Shown piece by piece: positions 24,008-32,606 of a DNA stretch of 64,000 nucleotides; position 1 is the stretch's first letter; every line of letters begins with the position of its first letter. The translations under genes and the position numbers were made by a program. The stretch is from Bacteroides fragilis. Lineage in GTDB: Bacteria; Bacillota; Clostridia; Lachnospirales; Lachnospiraceae. The notes beneath the pieces were generated by a model that searched no databases, was not told where the DNA came from, and saw only the letters and a list, made by a program, of their open reading frames with translations. Location of the stretch: the NCBI GenBank assembly GCA_023664485.1, contig JAMPFK010000001.1:147188-211187 (forward strand). Reading direction: 5' to 3'.

Positions 24008-25684
24008 ATGATGAAAAAGAAATTTGGGAAAAAAGCAGTGTCCTGTATATTGGCCGCAGGTCTTGTACTGTCAGTAACTGCCTGCGGGGACGGGCAATAT
24101 GCCCATCATGAAAAAGGCGTTGCCAATACGGATACTTCACAGACGGAATTCAGCATTATGGGCGGCATGAGCGCTTTGAGCAACGGTTATGACAATAATG
24201 TTGTCTTAAATAAACTTCAGGAAGAGGCGGGAATCAATATCGACTGGAACTGCATGAGCGATTCTCTGGGAGAGCAGGTCAATATCCGTATCGCGGGGGG
24301 CGAGCTTCCGGACGCATTTTTGGGCGTTGGCTTCAATAACTATGATATATCGCGTTATGGGGACGACGGAACGTTTATCGATTTAACGCCTTATCTGACA
24401 GAGGAATATATGCCGAATCTGTGCAGGATCCTCGAAGAAAACCCGGATATCCGCAGCGCGATTACGATGGATGACGGCTATATCTACGGCCTTCCGGCGG
24501 GCGAGCGGATGGGGACTGCGGGTATCGGCGCAGAGGAGGATTACAGCATTTATACCATTCCGCAGTTCGCCATGATCAACAAGGCATGGCTGGATGAACT
24601 GGGACTGGAGGTGCCGGCTACGCTGGATGAGCTGCATGCCGCGCTGCAGGCTTTCAAAGATAACGATATGAGCGCGGCCTATTACGGCAATGCGCCGGGG
24701 AGCACGATTCCCATGAGCACGGGTTTTGACCAGTGGTGCTGGGGGCAGAACATTTTCTATGCGGGATTCGGCTTCACAAACTGGCCTAACGATGTCTGCA
24801 ACGATCTGGTGCTGCGCGATGACGGTACGGTAGAATTCATATGTACTACGGATAAATACCGGGATGCGCTGAATTATTTTCATGACTGGTATGCGGAAGG
24901 CCTGATGGATATCGAGATGTTCAGCCAGTCGGATACGCAGCTGATCGCCAAATGTTCTCAGGGTTATGTGGGCGTAACGACCTGGTGGTATATCGAAGAG
25001 GTCATGGGGGATTACGCGGGCGATTATGTATTCCTGCCGGTTCTGGACGGACCTGACGGCACGCATAATGTGACGATAAGGACCGGCGGCGGGATCAACA
25101 GCGGAAACCTTTGTATCACAAAAGCATGTAAAAGCCCGGCCAATCTGCTGAAATTCTTCGATATGTGGTATGACCCTGAGGTCGTTATGCAGTTACAGTA
25201 CGGCCCGATCGACGTTTATTTTACAGAACAGGATGAAAACGGCGTATGGCTCAGCATTACGGACGAAGAATGTCAGGAGAAATACGGGAAAAGCCCCGGC
25301 GAGTTAAAGGGCGAGATGGAAGTGTACGGTCCTAAGCTGATCCTCAGCGATTATTACAGCACGACCTTTAAGATGGAAGACAGGGCAATCGAACGTCTGA
25401 CAGACTTATATGAATTTTGGATGCCATATGTTGACAGCACTGTTACTTATCCGGTAGACTGTGTATTTACAGGAAGGGAACTGGACACGATCGACTGGTA
25501 TAAGGCGAACTTTGAGAGCACCGTATCGGAAAACGAAGGTCTGTGGATCAAGAACGGCGGCCCGACCGACGAGGAATGGGAAACCTACTTGACGACTCTG
25601 AGCAAAAAGTGCGGCATGGATAAGCTGCTCGAAGTGTATCAGGCGGCATATGACCGTTATTCAGGAAAAGTAAGCGTTGAATAA
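24008..25684 (+). CDS. Extracellular sugar-binding lipoprotein (family 1, LplA-like)
   Basis: A 558-residue binding protein. The signal peptide ends in the lipobox SVTAC with Cys26. The mature domain has the features of the large LplA-type cluster: NKLQEEAGINIDW near the start, IAGGELPDAFLG, a Trp-rich ligand region (DQWCWGQN) and a C-terminal helical lobe with DRAIERLTDLYEFW. It delivers oligosaccharides, probably fructo-oligosaccharides given the GH32 and fructokinase genes, to the two permeases. The start has GGAGCGGG; ATG 24011 is an alternative. It lies 19 bp after the permease gene. Confidence 0.92.
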   Translation: MMKKKFGKKAVSCILAAGLVLSVTACGDGQYAHHEKGVANTDTSQTEFSIMGGMSALSNGYDNNVVLNKLQEEAGINIDWNCMSDSLGEQVNIRIAGGELPDAFLGVGFNNYDISRYGDDGTFIDLTPYLTEEYMPNLCRILEENPDIRSAITMDDGYIYGLPAGERMGTAGIGAEEDYSIYTIPQFAMINKAWLDELGLEVPATLDELHAALQAFKDNDMSAAYYGNAPGSTIPMSTGFDQWCWGQNIFYAGFGFTNWPNDVCNDLVLRDDGTVEFICTTDKYRDALNYFHDWYAEGLMDIEMFSQSDTQLIAKCSQGYVGVTTWWYIEEVMGDYAGDYVFLPVLDGPDGTHNVTIRTGGGINSGNLCITKACKSPANLLKFFDMWYDPEVVMQLQYGPIDVYFTEQDENGVWLSITDEECQEKYGKSPGELKGEMEVYGPKLILSDYYSTTFKMEDRAIERLTDLYEFWMPYVDSTVTYPVDCVFTGRELDTIDWYKANFESTVSENEGLWIKNGGPTDEEWETYLTTLSKKCGMDKLLEVYQAAYDRYSGKVSVE

Positions 25685-25719
25685 CAGGGACTGGTTTTAA
25701 GGGTATAAAGGAGATTGTT

Positions 25720-27228
25720 ATGACGAGTCAGACACTGCGTGACGCGCGAAAATACGAAGAGGCAATGGAAAATAAGATTGCGGAAGAACAGAGGCCGGGT
25801 TTTCATTTGTCCGCCCGTGTGGGCTGGATGAACGATCCGAACGGTTTCTCCTTTTATAACGGCGAATATCATTTATTTCATCAGTATTATCCGTATGATT
25901 CGCATTGGGGTTCGATGCACTGGGCGCATGCGGTAAGCGGCGATCTCCTGCACTGGTGCTATCTGCCGGCGGCGCTGGCGCCGGATGCGGAATATGACAG
26001 GGACGGCTGCTTCTCAGGAAGCGCCATTACCCTGCCGGACGGGAAACAGCTGCTGCTGTATACGGGCGTTGCGGGAGAAACGCAGCCGGACGGCAGTATG
26101 CGGGCCGTACAGACCCAGTGCGCCGCCGTGGGAGACGGCATGGATTATGAAAAATGTCCGGAAAATCCCGTCATCGACAGAAATCTTTTACCGGAGGATG
26201 GAAGCAGGTACGATTTCCGGGATCCCAAAGTCTGGCAGAAAGAGGACGGCTCCTACCGGTGCGTCGTGGGAAACTGTACGGAGGATGGAGACGGAAGGAT
26301 TCTTCTGTACCGTTCGAAGGACTGCATCCACTGGGAATATGAAAAAATACTGGCGGCGAATCGGAAGCGTTTCGGCAGAATGTGGGAATGTCCGGATTTC
26401 TTTATGCTGGACGGTAAGGCTGTTTTGCTGGTCAGCCCGCAGGATATGCTGCCGCAGGGGTTTGAATACCATAACGGCAACGGGACGCTCTGCCTGACCG
26501 GTACATATGATGACGTAACGGATACATTTTCGGAAGAAAAGAACCAGGCCATCGATTATGGCATCGATTTCTATGCGCCGCAGACGGTTCTTGCGCCGGA
26601 TGGCAGGCGTATCATGATCGGATGGATGCAGAATTGGGATACCTGCAATCTGCATTCCGCGGAACATCCCTGGTTCGGGCAGATGAGCCTGCCGAGGGAG
26701 CTTTCCGTAAAGGACGGCCGCCTGTATCAGCAGCCTGTGCGGGAACTGGAAGCGCTGCGGGGAGAGAAAACGGCGTATGAGAACGTCACTTTTACGGATG
26801 TGATAAAGCTTGAGGGCGTCAAAGGCAGAAAAATCGATATGGAGCTTGTGCTGCGTCCGGGGGATGACCGGAATGTTTACAGGAAATTCGCGGTACGCTT
26901 CGCGCAGAATGAGAAATATCATACTTCCGTGAGCTTCCGGCCTTATGAATCGATCGTAAAGATAGACAGGAAGTTTTCGGGATCCAGAAGGGCGATTATC
27001 CATCAGCGCCGGTCGCTTGTCAACAGTAGGGACGGACGGATTAAGCTGCGGATCATTCTGGACAGCTTCAGTGCGGAGATTTTTGTGAATGATGGCGAAT
27101 ATGTCCTGTCGGCGACGCTTTATACGGATCTTTCGGCGGACGGCATTTCTTTCTTTGCGGACGGACGGGTGACGATGGATGTTGTGAAATATGATTTGAT
27201 GGTGGAGAGGGAACATGAAAAAATATGA
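25720..27228 (+). CDS. Glycoside hydrolase family 32 (sucrose-6-phosphate hydrolase/fructosidase)
   Basis: A 502-residue cytoplasmic enzyme that hydrolyses beta-fructosides such as sucrose, sucrose phosphate or fructo-oligosaccharides. The five-bladed propeller has the nucleophile D39 in WMNDPNG, the transition-state stabiliser D168 in FRDPK and the acid/base E223 in WECPDFF; a C-terminal beta-sandwich spans about 350-500. Without a signal peptide it acts on imported sugar. AAGGAG lies 13 bases before the ATG. The stop overlaps the fructokinase start by 14 bp, so free fructose is passed directly to phosphorylation. The preference between sucrose-6-phosphate and inulin-type chains cannot be read from sequence. 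Confidence 0.94.
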   Translation: MTSQTLRDARKYEEAMENKIAEEQRPGFHLSARVGWMNDPNGFSFYNGEYHLFHQYYPYDSHWGSMHWAHAVSGDLLHWCYLPAALAPDAEYDRDGCFSGSAITLPDGKQLLLYTGVAGETQPDGSMRAVQTQCAAVGDGMDYEKCPENPVIDRNLLPEDGSRYDFRDPKVWQKEDGSYRCVVGNCTEDGDGRILLYRSKDCIHWEYEKILAANRKRFGRMWECPDFFMLDGKAVLLVSPQDMLPQGFEYHNGNGTLCLTGTYDDVTDTFSEEKNQAIDYGIDFYAPQTVLAPDGRRIMIGWMQNWDTCNLHSAEHPWFGQMSLPRELSVKDGRLYQQPVRELEALRGEKTAYENVTFTDVIKLEGVKGRKIDMELVLRPGDDRNVYRKFAVRFAQNEKYHTSVSFRPYESIVKIDRKFSGSRRAIIHQRRSLVNSRDGRIKLRIILDSFSAEIFVNDGEYVLSATLYTDLSADGISFFADGRVTMDVVKYDLMVEREHEKI

Positions 27229-28180
27229 TGTAACGGCATTGGGAGAACTGCTGATTGATTTTACGGAAAACGGCATGAGCAGACAGGGGAATCCGCTGTT
27301 CGAGGCAAATCCAGGAGGTGCGCCATGCAACGTGCTCGCGATGCTTGCGAAGCTTGGCCGCAGGACGGCATTTATCGGAAAAGTCGGAAAGGATTTTTTC
27401 GGAGAACAGCTAAAGGCCGCGGTAGCGGAAGCCGGCATATGCGCCGATTATTTATCGATGGATGAAGAAGTGCATACGACGCTGGCAATGGTGCACACGC
27501 AGCAAGACGGCGACAGAGAGTTTTCCTTTTACCGGGATCCGGGGGCCGATATGATGCTGACGGAGGAAGAGGTGCCGGAGGATTTGATCAGAGATTCCCG
27601 GATCTTTCATTTCGGCACGCTGTCCATGACCCATGAGGGCGTACGGAAGGCGACAAAAAAGGCTGTCCGTCTTGCCGGGGAGGCCGGCTGTCTGATTTCC
27701 TTTGATCCGAATCTGCGTTTCCCCCTGTGGAAGAGCGAAGATATGGCAAGGGAGCAGGTGTTATACGGGCTGGAGCATTGCCATATCCTGAAAATATCTG
27801 ATAATGAAATCCAGTGGCTGACCGGAAAAGACGATTATACGGAAGGCACGGCATGGCTGAACGAAAGATATCGTATTCCGCTGATCCTGGTCTCCATGGG
27901 GAAGCAGGGGAGCCGCGCCTGTTATCAGGGAAAAATAGTGGAAGCGGCGCCTTTTCTGAGAGAGGATACGATAGAGACCACCGGCGCCGGAGACACCTTT
28001 TGCGGGTGCGTGCTTCATTATCTGCTGGAACATGGTATCGAGGGGCTGGAAGAAGAGGATCTGCAAAGGATGCTTCTTTTTGCGAACTGTGCGGCCTCGA
28101 TCGTCACGACGAGGAAGGGCGCTCTGCGTGTGATGCCGTCGAAAGAAGAAGTGGAAAAGCTGTTGCAATCTGAATTTTGA
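27215..28180 (+). CDS. Fructokinase, PfkB/ribokinase family
   Basis: A 321-residue sugar kinase using ATP to phosphorylate fructose released by the GH32 enzyme. The PfkB signatures are present: NPGGAPCNVLAMLAKLG near the N-terminus for substrate binding, and TIETTGAGDTFCGCVLHYLL with the catalytic aspartate of the GAGD motif in the C-terminal half. The gene begins inside the GH32 gene (GGAGAGG upstream), indicating tight coupling. A half copy of the palindromic element lies 20 bp after its stop. Confidence 0.94.
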   Translation: MKKYDVTALGELLIDFTENGMSRQGNPLFEANPGGAPCNVLAMLAKLGRRTAFIGKVGKDFFGEQLKAAVAEAGICADYLSMDEEVHTTLAMVHTQQDGDREFSFYRDPGADMMLTEEEVPEDLIRDSRIFHFGTLSMTHEGVRKATKKAVRLAGEAGCLISFDPNLRFPLWKSEDMAREQVLYGLEHCHILKISDNEIQWLTGKDDYTEGTAWLNERYRIPLILVSMGKQGSRACYQGKIVEAAPFLREDTIETTGAGDTFCGCVLHYLLEHGIEGLEEEDLQRMLLFANCAASIVTTRKGALRVMPSKEEVEKLLQSEF

Positions 28181-28181
28181 G

Positions 28182-28260
28182 TATGGTATACTTATAGCAG
28201 GCTTTTGTAAGGCTGAAATGGCAATTTTTAATGTCGTTAACTATAATTCGTTCGGATAAC
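28182..28260 (+). promoter_or_regulatory. Promoter/5' region of cassette B interrupted by a repeat
   Basis: TATGGTATACT at 28182-28192 is identical to the core before paralogue A, and CGGATAAC at 28253-28260 matches the downstream word. In cassette A the two are nine bases apart; here they are 60 apart, the difference being the half palindromic element. Confidence 0.55.
28200..28246 (-). repeat. Dispersed palindromic element, copy 3 (half element)
   Basis: Read on the minus strand this is TTATAGTTAACGACATTAAA followed by the AATTGCCATTTCAGCC arm and CTTACAAAAGCC, the same left half as copies 1 and 2. The right half is missing. It separates the two conserved promoter words (28182-28192 and 28253-28260) of small-protein cassette B. 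Confidence 0.75.
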
Positions 28261-28325
28261 TGTTTGTCGATCATGATTTGCGTCTGCGTCCAATGGCGCA
28301 GGCTGGGCAGGAATGGAGGATTTGT

Positions 28326-28514
28326 ATGAACGGTGCGGAAATTATAAAAAATGCGATGGATGAATTTAAGGATATTCAGGAATACATGGCGGTTGCGAAA
28401 GAAGAAAATGCGGCAAGAACCTATGCGAAACTAAAAAAGAAATATCTTTATCTGAAAGCGCTGCTTAATAGTTTAGGCGTAAATCTTACAGATATCGATG
28501 AAATCAGAGAATGA
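28326..28514 (+). CDS. Small helical protein, paralogue B
   Basis: A 62-residue charged helical protein, paralogue of the one at 14112. The strongest shared segments are VAKEENA, YLYLK and GVNLTDID. The start at 28326 has TGGAGG eight bases upstream, which rejects an upstream in-frame start at 28278. It is monocistronic with a terminator whose stem is identical to that of cassette A. No family recognised; conservation of both coding and flanking control sequence suggests a duplicated functional unit rather than a random open frame. Confidence 0.8.
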   Translation: MNGAEIIKNAMDEFKDIQEYMAVAKEENAARTYAKLKKKYLYLKALLNSLGVNLTDIDEIRE

Positions 28515-28534
28515 CCGGATAGAGGACGGCAGTC

Positions 28535-28575
28535 GGGCGTAAGTCTATAACAGATAGCTTACGCCCTTCTTTCTA
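28535..28575 (+). terminator. Terminator of small-protein cassette B
   Basis: GGGCGTAAG (28535-28543) pairs with CTTACGCCC (28558-28566) and is followed by TTCTTTCT. The stem is the same as in cassette A. Confidence 0.85.
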
Positions 28576-28647
28576 TAGAAATTTTTGTCGTAAAATTTTT
28601 CATGAAAATTCATCATCAGAAAAAGCAGGAGGGAACAGAACACGGCT

Positions 28648-30189
28648 ATGGGGCAACAAATCAAAGAACTGAGCATGATGCAGAAAATCGTAACGGACGA
28701 TGCCGTTACTTTGTATTGGGATAAGCCGGAGAATTTACCGGCGGGGTCTGTTTATCAGATCTTCTGCGGCGGAGAAGAGAGGGGAACGACGGACAAGACC
28801 CACTATACGATAGACGGATTATCTGCGGAAACGGAGTATACGGTAGAAATCAGGCTCGCTGCCGGAGAAGGGCGGGAGGAATGCTCCTTTCCGGCTTCCG
28901 AAACGTTCACCGTAAAGACAGACCCGGCCAAAAGGCGGCTCGATATAACGAAGGCGCCCTATTTGGCTGTCGGAGACGGAAAGACAATGAACACGCAGGC
29001 TGTTCAGCAGGCGATCGATGACTGTACGGAGGCGGATGCGGTCTATATACCGGCGGGGGTTTTTCTGACGGGAGCGCTCCGCCTGCACAGCGATATGGAA
29101 CTGTATCTGGAACAGGATGCCGTTTTACAGGGAACGGACAGGCCGGAGGATTACCTGCCGAGAATCAGGAGCCGTTTTGAAGGAACGGAAATGAAGTGTT
29201 ACAGCAGTCTGCTGAATATGGGGGAACTCGACCATGAGAGCGGGTACAACTGCCATAATGTCGTCATCCGGGGAAAAGGAACGATTGCGAGCGGCGGCGT
29301 GACGCTTGCCAAGCGTGTCATTATTTCGGAACGGGAACGGTTAAAAGAATATCTGGATTCTCTGGGCGATAAGATCAAAGAATGCGAATCGAAAGACACA
29401 ATCCCCGGCAGAGTGCGGCCGAGGCTGATTCATATAAGCAATTCCCGGAACGTCGTTATTTCCGGCGTCACTCTGAAAAACGGCGCGAGCTGGAATGTAC
29501 ATATGATTTATTCGGACCATGTTGTGACGAACGGCTGTACTTTTTATTCGGAGGGCGTCTGGAACGGCGACGGCTGGGATCCGGATTCCTCTACGAACTG
29601 CACGATCTTCGGCTGCAGCTTTTTTACCGAAGATGACTGCGTCGCTGTTAAATCCGGTAAAAATCCGGAAGGAAATATCATCGGCAGGCCGAGCAGAGGG
29701 ATCCGTATCTTTGACTGCGTCAGCTCCTATGGACATGGAATCATCATCGGGAGCGAGATATCGGGCGGCATCGAAGATGTGAAGATATGGGACTGCGACG
29801 TAAAAAGCGCCCTGTGCGGCATCGAAATCAAAGGCACAAAGAAACGCGGCGGCTATGTGCGGAATGTCCATATCAGGGATTGTAAGGCGGCCAGGATCAT
29901 GTTTCATTCCGTAGGCTATAACGATGATGGGATTCCGGCCAGGACGCCGCCTGTTTTCGAAAACTGCGTTTTTGAAAATATCGAAATCGGCGGGGAAATC
30001 CTGGAGACAGACCGGACCTGGTCGCATGATACGGCAGTCGTCGTGCACGGCTTCGATGAGCCGGGGTATGCCGCGAAGAACGTGGTATTCCGCAATATTA
30101 CGATTGCCGGACGGGGCGGGAATATCGAGCAGCAGTTTTCTTTGAAGAATTGCGAGGGGATTACGCTGGAGAATATCCGCTGTCTGTGA
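28648..30189 (+). CDS. Glycoside hydrolase family 28 (polygalacturonase/rhamnogalacturonase-like)
   Basis: A 513-residue protein with an N-terminal fibronectin-III-like domain (about 10-92; VTLYWDKPENLPAGSVYQIF ... ETFTVKT) and a right-handed parallel beta-helix of family GH28 (about 95-510). Candidate catalytic residues are D311 in WDPDSS, D329/D330 in EDDC, and H363 in YGHGIIIGSE. No signal peptide, so it probably trims imported pectic oligosaccharides by inverting hydrolysis. The start is uncertain: AGGAGGG lies 13 bases before ATG 28648. It could act with the PL26-type enzyme at 2357 on galacturonan or rhamnogalacturonan fragments. Confidence 0.9.
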   Translation: MGQQIKELSMMQKIVTDDAVTLYWDKPENLPAGSVYQIFCGGEERGTTDKTHYTIDGLSAETEYTVEIRLAAGEGREECSFPASETFTVKTDPAKRRLDITKAPYLAVGDGKTMNTQAVQQAIDDCTEADAVYIPAGVFLTGALRLHSDMELYLEQDAVLQGTDRPEDYLPRIRSRFEGTEMKCYSSLLNMGELDHESGYNCHNVVIRGKGTIASGGVTLAKRVIISERERLKEYLDSLGDKIKECESKDTIPGRVRPRLIHISNSRNVVISGVTLKNGASWNVHMIYSDHVVTNGCTFYSEGVWNGDGWDPDSSTNCTIFGCSFFTEDDCVAVKSGKNPEGNIIGRPSRGIRIFDCVSSYGHGIIIGSEISGGIEDVKIWDCDVKSALCGIEIKGTKKRGGYVRNVHIRDCKAARIMFHSVGYNDDGIPARTPPVFENCVFENIEIGGEILETDRTWSHDTAVVVHGFDEPGYAAKNVVFRNITIAGRGGNIEQQFSLKNCEGITLENIRCL

Positions 30190-30230
30190 GGAAGCACGAT
30201 GATAATTAAGCATATTTTGGAAAAGAATGA

Positions 30231-30260
30231 TTGAAGTATGCGGACGGGGAATGCTATAAT
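30231..30260 (+). promoter_or_regulatory. Promoter of the iron alcohol dehydrogenase gene
   Basis: TTGAAG (30231-30236) and perfect TATAAT (30255-30260), 18-bp spacing, 45 bp before the ATG. Confidence 0.6.
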
Positions 30261-30305
30261 AGGATATCATAGAAAACGACGAAAAAAGAAAGAGAGGGTA
30301 TTATT

Positions 30306-31448
30306 ATGGTAAATCGTTTTGTGCTGAATGGAATTTCTTATCATGGAGCGGGAGCAATCCAGGAAATTCCGGGGATTATCAGGAGCAAGGGGTTCAAAAA
30401 GGCGTTCGTGGCATCGGATCCTGATCTGATAAAATTCGGGGTTACGGCGAAGGTAACGAAGCTGTTGGATGCAGAGGGAATGGAATATGAAGTATATTCC
30501 GATATCAAACCGAATCCGACGATCGAAAATGTGAAAGCGGGCGTGGCGGCATATAAGGCATCCGGCGCAGACTATATGATCACGATCGGCGGCGGTTCTT
30601 CTATGGATACCGGAAAAGCGATCGGCATTATCATTAACAATCCTGAGTTTGAAGATGTGCGTTCTCTGGAAGGCGTTGCGCCGACGAAAAATAAGACCGT
30701 GTTCACGATAGCGGTTCCGACGACGGCGGGTACGGCGGCAGAAGCGACGATCAACTACGTTATCACGGATGTTGAGAAGAAGAGAAAATTCGTATGCGTC
30801 GATGTAAATGATATTCCGGATATCGCTATCGTGGATCCGGATATGATGTCCAGTATGCCGAAAGGCCTGACCGCGTCAACAGGTATGGACGCGCTGACGC
30901 ATGCCATTGAAGGATATACGACGAAAGCGGCATGGAGACTGGCTGACTGCCTGAATCTGGAAGCGATCAGACTGATTTCCGCGAATTTAAGAGGAGCGGT
31001 AGAGAATACGACGGAAGGCCGCGAGGGCATGGCGCTTGGACAGTTTGTGACCGGTATGGCATTTTCCAACGTAGGGCTGGGCATCGCGCATTCCATGGCG
31101 CATACGCTGGGCGCCGTTTATGATACGCCGCATGGCGTGGCATGCGCGATGATGCTGCCGATCGTTATGGAATACAATGCGGAGACGACCGGAGAGAAAT
31201 TCAGGGATATCGCGGAGGCGATGGGCGTGGATACGGCCGGAATGTCCCAGGAAGAATACCGTAAGGCGGCGGTAGCGGCGGTCCGCCAGTTATCCGAAGA
31301 CGTAGGCATTCCGTCCAAACTGGAAGCGCTGAAAGAAGAGGATCTGGATTTCCTCGCAGAGTCCGCATTTGCGGATGCGTGCTGTCCGGGCAATCCGAAA
31401 GACACAAACGTAGAAGATTTGAAGAATCTGTTCCGTAAGCTGATGTAA
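30306..31448 (+). CDS. Iron-containing alcohol dehydrogenase (FucO/lactaldehyde reductase-like)
   Basis: A 380-residue NAD(P)-dependent group III alcohol dehydrogenase. The nucleotide-binding site has ITIGGGSSMDTGKAI. Metal ligands are visible as D195 and H199 in GMDALTHAIEGY, and H262 and H276 in HSMAHTLGAVYDTPHG, almost at FucO numbering. FucO reduces lactaldehyde to 1,2-propanediol when fucose or rhamnose is fermented; butanol- or 1,3-propanediol-type activity is the alternative. A rhamnose source from pectin would fit the neighbouring GH28 gene. AAAGAGAGGG precedes the start. Confidence 0.9.
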   Translation: MVNRFVLNGISYHGAGAIQEIPGIIRSKGFKKAFVASDPDLIKFGVTAKVTKLLDAEGMEYEVYSDIKPNPTIENVKAGVAAYKASGADYMITIGGGSSMDTGKAIGIIINNPEFEDVRSLEGVAPTKNKTVFTIAVPTTAGTAAEATINYVITDVEKKRKFVCVDVNDIPDIAIVDPDMMSSMPKGLTASTGMDALTHAIEGYTTKAAWRLADCLNLEAIRLISANLRGAVENTTEGREGMALGQFVTGMAFSNVGLGIAHSMAHTLGAVYDTPHGVACAMMLPIVMEYNAETTGEKFRDIAEAMGVDTAGMSQEEYRKAAVAAVRQLSEDVGIPSKLEALKEEDLDFLAESAFADACCPGNPKDTNVEDLKNLFRKLM

Positions 31449-31480
31449 GGAAATGTCAAAAAATAATTTTTGGCATTTCC
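31449..31480 (+). terminator. Terminator after the alcohol dehydrogenase gene
   Basis: GGAAATGTCAAAAA (31449-31462) and TTTTTGGCATTTCC (31467-31480) form a 14-bp stem with one wobble; the T-run is inside the stem. A second short stem, AAATTGC/GCAATTT, follows. Confidence 0.65.
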
Positions 31481-31651
31481 TGAAAATTGCTTCGCAATTT
31501 ACCGGAACCAGAAATAACTTTTAAAGATTTTTTCCGGACGGTTCCTAAAAAACAAGCCGGATATTTTCAGAAGGCTCCGTGACTGCATGACCGCAGAACC
31601 GGGGCCTTCTGCGGTTACGGGTAAAAAGCGGGACAGGGGGAAAGCGCGTTC

Positions 31652-32569
31652 ATGCAATGGAATGGATTGAAAAGCAGCCCCTGCAGTCTCTGTCCAAGAG
31701 AATGCGGGGCCGACAGGGAAAACGGGCAGACCGGTTTCTGTCTTATGGATGATGAAATCATGGTGGCAAGGGCGGCTCTGCATATGTGGGAGGAGCCGTG
31801 CATCTCCGGCAGGAGCGGTTCGGGGACCGTATTCTTTTCCGGATGTAATCTGCGCTGCGTTTATTGCCAGAACGGAGAGATTTCGGCGGGAAAAAAGGGA
31901 AAACGGGTCTCAGTCCGGCGGCTGGCGGAAATTTTTCTAAAGCTGCAGGAAAAAGGAGCGGCAAATATCAATCTGGTGACGCCGGATCATTATGCGGCGG
32001 GCGCTGCAAAAGCCGTTTGGCTGGCGAGGGAAAAGGGGCTTCATATTCCGATCGTATATAACGGGGGCGGTTATGAGAAAAAGGAAGCGATCAGAGCCCT
32101 GTCGGGAATCGTGGATATTTTTCTGACGGATTTTAAATATATGGATTCCGCTCTGGCGGCACGGTATTCGGCCGCGCCGGATTATCCGGCGGTGGCGAAG
32201 CTGGCGTTAGCGGAGATGGTAAGCCTGACGGGGCCGCCTGTTTTCGATGAGAACGGCATGATGAAAAAAGGGGTCATTGTCCGGCATCTGCTGCTGCCCG
32301 GACATAAAAGGAATGCGAAGGATGTGCTTCGATATGTTTATGAAACCTATGGAGACCGCGTTTATCTCAGCCTTATGAATCAGTATACGCCGCCGGACAA
32401 ACTGAAAGCGGCGCCGGGCTGTGAGGAAATCCGCAGGAGGGTGACGAAGCGGGAATACGATGCCGTGACGGACTATGCGATAGGGCTCGGCGTCAGGAAT
32501 GCTTTTATTCAGGAAGGAAATACGGCAAAGGAGCTTTTTATCCCGGCATTTGACGGAGAGGGAGTCTGA
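31652..32569 (+). CDS. Radical SAM protein, PflA-like (COG1313 type)
   Basis: A 305-residue radical SAM enzyme. The [4Fe-4S] motif CNLRCVYC has C65, C69 and C72. The N-terminal CSLCPRECGADR gives an additional metal-binding cluster typical of uncharacterised PflA-like proteins. The partial barrel covers about 60-260. By motif it cleaves S-adenosylmethionine reductively; the substrate is unknown, and members may activate a glycyl radical enzyme or modify a protein. No glycyl radical enzyme is present in this window. GGACAGGGGG lies upstream of the ATG. The 203-bp gap before it contains overlapping hairpins. Confidence 0.88.
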   Translation: MQWNGLKSSPCSLCPRECGADRENGQTGFCLMDDEIMVARAALHMWEEPCISGRSGSGTVFFSGCNLRCVYCQNGEISAGKKGKRVSVRRLAEIFLKLQEKGAANINLVTPDHYAAGAAKAVWLAREKGLHIPIVYNGGGYEKKEAIRALSGIVDIFLTDFKYMDSALAARYSAAPDYPAVAKLALAEMVSLTGPPVFDENGMMKKGVIVRHLLLPGHKRNAKDVLRYVYETYGDRVYLSLMNQYTPPDKLKAAPGCEEIRRRVTKREYDAVTDYAIGLGVRNAFIQEGNTAKELFIPAFDGEGV

Positions 32570-32606
32570 AATACGGGGAAGGCGGGCAGCCGCGCGATGC
32601 ACCGGT

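Noticed and set aside
26188..27438. Long minus-strand open frame (416 codons) opposite the GH32 and fructokinase genes
   Set aside because: The plus strand codes for two well-conserved enzymes with all active-site motifs. The minus frame has no recognisable domain or ribosome site and is a compositional shadow.
28561..28640. Riboswitch before the GH28 gene
   Set aside because: Only the terminator of the preceding cassette and weak AT-rich pairing are visible.
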